The notes under the pieces were generated by a model. That model was not told the origin of the DNA. It saw only the letters and a program-made list of their open reading frames with translations, and made no database searches. This document shows, piece by piece, positions 60,190-64,000 of a DNA stretch of 64,000 nucleotides; position 1 is the first letter of the stretch; the number at the start of each line of letters is the position of its first letter. The stretch covers positions 1 to 64,000 of the forward strand of contig JANQES010000099.1 in the NCBI GenBank assembly GCA_028278205.1. The letters are read 5' to 3'. The DNA is from Rhodothermales bacterium (GTDB taxonomy: Bacteria; Bacteroidota; Rhodothermia; Rhodothermales; Bin80). Both the position numbers and the translations under genes were made by a program.

Positions 60190-60330
60190 TCGTTCCCACG
60201 GTCTCCGTGGGAATGCAGAACCGGACGCTCCTGCGTCCGAGAATCAACACAGGAGTGGTTGCGAAAGGCAGGGAGACGCAGAGCGTCTCAGTCTGCGTTC
60301 CCACGCTCCTGCGTGGGAACGAGGAATGCG
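60190..60330. repeat. GTTCCCACG palindrome cluster
   Basis: GCTCGTTCCCACGGTCTCCG with TGGGAATGCAGAACCGGACG at left and TCTGCGTTCCCACGCTCCTG with CGTGGGAACGAGGAATGCG at right, enclosing short palindromes GGACGCTCCTGCGTCC and GAGACGCAGAGCGTCTC. A different heptamer (ATCCCGT/ATCCCGC) follows at 60349-60388. The gap 60176-60389 holds no gene. Confidence 0.8.
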
Positions 60331-60389
60331 CGATGCAGGATGATCTTTCCTTATCCCGTATCCCGTATCTCGTATCCCGCATCCCACGC

Positions 60390-60872
60390 TCACGGCGAGG
60401 CGGTGCCGGCGACGTCAAGGAGTTCGACTTCGAAGATCAGCGTGGCGTTGGGCGGGATGCCGGGTCTGCCGGCTTCTCCATAGGCCAGGTCAGGCGGAAT
60501 CACGAGCTGGCGTTGGCCGCCTACGCGCATGCCCACCAGGCCCTCCTCCCAGCCGGGAATCACCCGCCTTGCGCCGAGGACGAAGTCGATGGGCTCATCT
60601 CTCTGGTAGGAGCTGTCGAACAGCGTTCCATCCTCCAGCCAGCCACTATAATCGACCAGCACCTGTTTGCCCGGCTGGGCTTCGTCGCCGGTGCCTACCA
60701 GGAAGTCAAAGTATTTCAGCCCTGTGGCGGTGACGGTATAGTCGCTCTCGGCCACGACGCGGGGCGGGGCGATCTCAATCAGATCGTCTTGCTCGTTGCT
60801 GTCGCAGGCGGTGAGCAGCGGGGCGAGTAAGAAGAGAAGAAAAAGAGGCCGGAGATTGGCAAGGCACTTCAT
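60390..60872 (-). CDS. FKBP-type peptidyl-prolyl cis-trans isomerase lipoprotein
   Basis: 160 residues. The signal FLLFLLAPLLTAC gives a lipobox Cys near 23. From about 50 the FKBP domain is complete: TATGLKYFDFLVGTGDEAQPGKQVLVDYSGW, FDSSYQRDEPIDFVLGARRVIPGWEEGLVGMRVGGQR and IPPDLAYGEAGRPGIPPNATLIFEVELLDV. Active-site residues Y (VDYSG), D (FDSS), W (GWEEG), Y (AYGEAG) and F (LIFEVEL) are all visible. It isomerises prolyl bonds in proteins of the envelope. Divergent from the VOC lipoprotein gene. Confidence 0.92.
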   Translation of the reverse strand: MKCLANLRPLFLLFLLAPLLTACDSNEQDDLIEIAPPRVVAESDYTVTATGLKYFDFLVGTGDEAQPGKQVLVDYSGWLEDGTLFDSSYQRDEPIDFVLGARRVIPGWEEGLVGMRVGGQRQLVIPPDLAYGEAGRPGIPPNATLIFEVELLDVAGTASP

Positions 60873-60971
60873 AATCGAGTATTCTCAGGCAGGTGGATGG
60901 GGAGCCGAAGGAGGGGTTCAACAAGTAAACCCACGCCGCGTTTCCGGATCAAGACCAATCGGAGTGACATC

Positions 60972-61541
60972 ATGCACAGACCACGCATCCTATCGACCGT
61001 CCTGCTTCTGGGCCTCGTCGCGCTCACCGGATGCCAGGAGCCAGCGCCTGCGCCGGATCCTCAGCCCGAACCGGCGGCACAGGCTAACGAGACGTTTTCC
61101 AGCGAGACCATCGACGTCGGTGTGGTGGTGTCGGATATGGAGGCGTCGTTGCGGTTTTATCTGGAAGCCATCGGCATGCAGCGCGTGTCGTCGTTCGAGA
61201 TCGACGAAGACCTGGGGCGGCGCTCCGGGCTGACGGGCGGCGTGCCGTTCAAGGTCGAGGTGTTGAAGCTGGGCACAGGCGAGACGGCGACGTCGTGGAA
61301 GCTGATGACCTTCGGCACGCGGGCCGAGACGCAAGAAAACACGCACATCCACAACCGCGTCGGGATGCAATACATCACCATTTTTGTCAACGATATGAAG
61401 GCCGCCGTCGAACGCCTCGAAGCGCACAACGTCCCGCTCCTGGGCGAGACACCGACGCCGCTGGCCGACGGGCGTCACTTCGTCCTCGTCAAAGACCCGG
61501 ACGACACGTTCGTCGAGTTGATCGGGCCGATGGGAGAGTGA
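60972..61541 (+). CDS. Lipoprotein with VOC (glyoxalase-like) domain
   Basis: ATG 60972 with a GGAGTGACATC ribosome site. The 189-residue protein has a lipobox (LLLGLVALTGC, Cys near 19), then a short Pro/Ala/Glu linker (EPAPAPDPQPEPAAQ) and one VOC domain: DVGVVVSDMEASLRFYLEAI, ATSWKLMTFGTRAE, QYITIFVNDMKAAVERLEAH and FVLVKDPDDTFVELIGP. A membrane-anchored VOC domain outside the cytoplasm is less usual than the common soluble type. Substrate unknown. It is followed 63 nt later by the amidohydrolase, possibly one operon. Confidence 0.85.
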   Translation: MHRPRILSTVLLLGLVALTGCQEPAPAPDPQPEPAAQANETFSSETIDVGVVVSDMEASLRFYLEAIGMQRVSSFEIDEDLGRRSGLTGGVPFKVEVLKLGTGETATSWKLMTFGTRAETQENTHIHNRVGMQYITIFVNDMKAAVERLEAHNVPLLGETPTPLADGRHFVLVKDPDDTFVELIGPMGE

Positions 61542-61544
61542 TTG

Positions 61545-61587
61545 GGTGAGAGGGGGAAAGGGAGAGAGGGCGAAAGGGAGATTCTAA
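61545..61587. repeat. GA-rich arm only (half element)
   Basis: GGGTGAGAGGGGGAAAGGGA with AGGGCGAAAGGGAGATTCTAA: the left arm of the GA-rich nested palindrome (compare 12650 and 63237) with no right arm, lying between two genes that may form one operon. Confidence 0.7.
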
Positions 61588-61604
61588 AAGCTTGGAGACA
61601 TCAC

Positions 61605-63236
61605 ATGCGAATTCTAGCTCGACTGACCGCCGTTTTGCTGATCGCATTTTTAGCGGTGAATGCGAGGGCGCAGGAGATGGACAGGGCGCCGGATCGGAGT
61701 GAAGGGGAGGGGCCGTTTGACCAGCTGGTGTTGCGTGGCGCCACGCTGATAGACGGCACCGGCGCGCCGCCTATCGGGCCGGTAGACATCGTCGTCGAAG
61801 GCGGGCGTATCGCCCAGATCCGAACCGTCGGGTATCCGGGTACGCCCATCCGCGAAGAAGACCGGCCCGACACCGGCAGCCGCGAACTCGACGTCGAGGG
61901 CATGTACGTCTTGCCGGGTTTTGTGGATATGCACGGGCATCAGCACACCCGGCAGTCCGGGCAGGGCGTGCCGGTTGAGTACGTCCACAAGCTCTGGATG
62001 GCCCACGGCATCACCACCACGCGCGACGTCGGCAGCGTCGGTGTCGATTGGTTGATGGAGCACAAAGCCCGGAGCGCCGCCAGCGAGATCACCGCGCCGC
62101 GCATGGTTGCCTTTCCCCGGTTCGGGCAGAACTTCGGGCGGCCTATCGTCACGCCGGAGGATGCCCGCGCGTGGGTGCGTTTCATCAAAGAAAAAGGAGC
62201 CGAAGGCATCAAGTTTTTCGGCGCGCCGCCCGAAATCATGAAAGCCGCGCTCGACGAAGCCGGCCTTCAGGGGTTGCGCACGACGATGCATCACGCGCAA
62301 CTGGCCGTCACCCGGATGAACGCGCTGCAATCGGCCAGCCACGGGCTTACGTCGATGGAGCACTGGTACGGCCTGCCCGAAGCCCTCTTCGAAGACCGCA
62401 TCGTCCAGCATTACCCGCTCGACTATAATTATCAGAATGAGCAACACCGTTTCGGCGAGGCCGGGCGCCTCTGGAAGCAGGCCGCGCCGCCCTTCAGCGA
62501 CCACTGGAACGCCGTCATGGATTCGCTCATCGCGCTCGACTTCACCATCGTGCCGACGTTCGTGGCCTACCTCGCTAGCCGCGACCTGATGCGTCAGAGT
62601 CGCAACATCTGGCACGCGCTCTACACGATGCCGTCGCTCTGGGAATTTTACCGCCCCAGCCGCCGAGCGCACGGCTCCTATTGGTTCTATTGGACGACCG
62701 AAGACGAGGTGGATTGGCGCGAGAACTACCGGCTCTGGATGACCTTCATCAACGAGTACAAAAACCGGGGCGGGCGCGTGGCGCTGGGCAGCGACTCCGG
62801 CTATATTTACAACCTCTACGGTTTCGGCTACATCCAGGAGATGGAGTTGATGCGCGAGGCCGGTTTCCACCCGCTGGAGGTAATCTGGTCGGCCACGCTC
62901 AAAGGCGCCGAAGCCATCGGCCTCGACCAGGAAGTCGGCAGTATTCAGGTAGGCAAACGGGCTGATTTCGTGATCGTCGAAGAGAATCCGTTGGAAAACC
63001 TGAAGGTGCTCTTCGGCACGGGCGCGCTCAAACTCAACGACGAGACCGGGCAGGTCGAACGCGTCGGCGGGGTCAAATACACCATCAAAGACGGCATCAT
63101 CTACGACGCCAAAGCCCTCCTGGCCGACGTCCGCGCGATGGTCGATGCCGCCCGCGCCGACGCCGGCCTGCCGCCGACGCCGATGCCCATGTTCATCGAA
63201 ACCAACTGGCCGGAGATCATCCAGCCGGGGCATTGA
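61605..63236 (+). CDS. Secreted amidohydrolase family protein (imidazolonepropionase-like)
   Basis: ATG 61605 with TTGGAGACATCAC. The 543-residue protein has a signal peptide (LTAVLLIAFLAVNARAQ). Amidohydrolase landmarks: GATLIDGTGAPPIGPVDIVV, YVLPGFVDMHGHQHTRQS (metal His, near 110), ITTTRDVGSVG, HHAQLAVTRMNALQSASHGL, and GSDSGYIYNLYGF (Asp, near 398), then QVGKRADFVIVEENPLE. This is the metal-dependent (beta/alpha)8 barrel of cyclic amidohydrolases and isoaspartyl or prolidase-like enzymes. Exported, so it acts in the periplasm on an amide or peptide-like compound, not identified. Confidence 0.87.
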   Translation: MRILARLTAVLLIAFLAVNARAQEMDRAPDRSEGEGPFDQLVLRGATLIDGTGAPPIGPVDIVVEGGRIAQIRTVGYPGTPIREEDRPDTGSRELDVEGMYVLPGFVDMHGHQHTRQSGQGVPVEYVHKLWMAHGITTTRDVGSVGVDWLMEHKARSAASEITAPRMVAFPRFGQNFGRPIVTPEDARAWVRFIKEKGAEGIKFFGAPPEIMKAALDEAGLQGLRTTMHHAQLAVTRMNALQSASHGLTSMEHWYGLPEALFEDRIVQHYPLDYNYQNEQHRFGEAGRLWKQAAPPFSDHWNAVMDSLIALDFTIVPTFVAYLASRDLMRQSRNIWHALYTMPSLWEFYRPSRRAHGSYWFYWTTEDEVDWRENYRLWMTFINEYKNRGGRVALGSDSGYIYNLYGFGYIQEMELMREAGFHPLEVIWSATLKGAEAIGLDQEVGSIQVGKRADFVIVEENPLENLKVLFGTGALKLNDETGQVERVGGVKYTIKDGIIYDAKALLADVRAMVDAARADAGLPPTPMPMFIETNWPEIIQPGH

Positions 63237-63414
63237 GGGGAAAGGCGAGAGGGGGAGAGGGAGAAAGGGGGAGAGGGAGATTCTAATGGTGAATAGTGAA
63301 TAGCGAATGGCCAATGGTGAATGAGCCGCCTCATTAACCATTCTCAATTCGCCGTTCACTATTCGCTATTAAAATCACCCTTTCCCCCTCTCTCCCTTTC
63401 TCCCACGCTCCCGC
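63237..63414. repeat. GA-rich/GTGAATA nested palindrome, copy 2
   Basis: Same layout as 12650-12806: GA arm, GTGAATAGTGAATAGCGAATG, a GAGCCGCCTCATTAACCATT centre, TTCACTATTCGCTATT, and CCCTTTCCCCCTCTCTCCC. Outer and inner arms match copy 1 closely, with changes mostly in the loop. It lies 3' of the amidohydrolase. Confidence 0.85.
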
Positions 63415-63472
63415 TCTGTCTCGGTGAAATTACATCCAATCGGAAAGCACTCCGATTTTAAAAGCCAAAACC

Positions 63473-64000
63473 ATGTTCGAAGCCACCACCTACACCGCGC
63501 GGCGCAACCGGCTCAAGCAGCAGCTCGGCGCCGGCGTCGTGCTCTTTCTGGGCAACGACGAGAGCCCCATGAACTACACGGATAACACCTATCCGTTCAC
63601 GCAGGACAGTTCGTTCCTGTACTTCTGGGGCCTCAACGCGCCCGGCCTCGCCGCTGTCATCGACATCGACGAAGACCGCGACATCCTCTTCGGCAATGAC
63701 CCGGACGTAGCCGACATCATCTGGACCGGGCCGCTGCCGCTGCTCAGCGACAGAGCCTCCGCCGTGGGCGTTTCCACGATCCGGCCTGCCGATGCGCTGG
63801 CCGGCGAAGTGGCGAAGGCTATCGGGCAGGGGCGCAAGATCCACTTCCTGCCGCAGTACCGGGCCGATAATCAGATCAAGCTGGAAGCCTTGCTGGGGGT
63901 GCGCGCCGCGAGCGTCAATCAGTACGTCTCCACACCGCTCATCAAAGCCGTCATCGCGCAGCGCTCGGTCAAGACCGATGAAGAGGTGGCCGAGATCGAG
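63473..64000 (+). CDS. Xaa-Pro aminopeptidase (M24B), N-terminal part only
   Basis: The window ends inside this gene; 176 residues are present from ATG 63473 (MFEATTYTARRNRLKQQL). They match the creatinase/aminopeptidase P N-terminal domain: GVVLFLGNDESPMNYTDNTY, FTQDSSFLYFWGLNAPGLAA and IKAVIAQRSVKTDEEVAEIE, the last leading into the catalytic pita-bread domain. The enzyme removes an N-terminal residue before proline. No signal peptide is visible, so cytoplasmic. The catalytic metal ligands lie beyond the window end. Confidence 0.88.
   Translation, partial: MFEATTYTARRNRLKQQLGAGVVLFLGNDESPMNYTDNTYPFTQDSSFLYFWGLNAPGLAAVIDIDEDRDILFGNDPDVADIIWTGPLPLLSDRASAVGVSTIRPADALAGEVAKAIGQGRKIHFLPQYRADNQIKLEALLGVRAASVNQYVSTPLIKAVIAQRSVKTDEEVAEIE

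Noticed and set aside
1..64000. tRNA, rRNA, integrase or phage genes
   Set aside because: No cloverleaf with a conserved TTCGANNC arm, rRNA core sequence, or integrase/capsid motif was noticed. A covariance-model scan would be needed to exclude tRNAs fully.

Overview
This is a GC-rich bacterial chromosome segment with about 45 protein genes, two gene remnants, and no rRNA, tRNA, CRISPR array, transposase or prophage gene that I could find. Gene content fits a Bacteroidota-type organism, most likely of the Rhodothermia/Rhodothermales lineage. The clues are paired PadR regulator and FtsX-type permease, Asp-box (VPS10/BNR) secreted proteins, a winged-helix protein fused to a PD40 propeller, an S9A prolyl oligopeptidase, DUF1080, many small secreted or lipoproteins, and a housekeeping sigma-70 C-terminus. 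This assignment is inference from family content only.

Layout. 1-7 kb: the end of rpoD, a small acidic-helical protein, a secreted polymorphic-repeat beta-helix protein, and three minus-strand genes with pilin-like N-terminal helices. 7-25 kb: mostly single genes for secreted or metabolic proteins: homocysteine S-methyltransferase family, an Asp-box protein, a SLATT-like membrane protein, a tiny lipoprotein, a phosphate-binding-like protein, GNAT, DUF1080, a TraB/DUF5694-like lipoprotein, a LolA-like protein, prolyl oligopeptidase, winged helix-PD40, and a VOC protein. 25-30 kb: a minus-strand operon of a GcvT-like aminomethyltransferase and two CrtI/PYROXD2-like FAD oxidoreductases. 30-33 kb: padR and an FtsX permease. 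33-40 kb: a scarred region with a chimeric gene remnant, a multicopper oxidase, a truncated RQC-minor-like gene, and a Roco protein (LRR-Roc-COR).

40.5-60 kb is a carbohydrate and amino-compound region. It holds two overlapping (alpha/alpha)6-type glycosidases, a MalG-type permease, a fused solute-binding protein plus MalF-type permease, a galactokinase, a DapA-family aldolase, a class I/II aminotransferase, and a three-domain kinase-M23-aminotransferase protein. It is interrupted by an AT-richer pair (a possible glycosyltransferase-like protein carrying a VapB-like tail, then a VapC/PIN toxin) and by DUF2442 and histidine kinase genes. The end carries an FKBP, a VOC lipoprotein, an amidohydrolase and the start of an Xaa-Pro aminopeptidase.

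The most striking non-genic feature is that almost every intergenic gap holds an imperfect long palindrome whose arms are built from 7-nt (or about 10-nt) direct repeats. At least nine sequence families occur, often nested inside one another, and several have modified gene ends. One further palindrome sits in frame inside a glycosidase gene, and a 21-bp palindromic unit is tandemly repeated about 11 times at 40.24-40.47 kb. I regard these elements, the VapB-tail fusion next to vapC, and the multi-domain fusions as the parts most worth following up.
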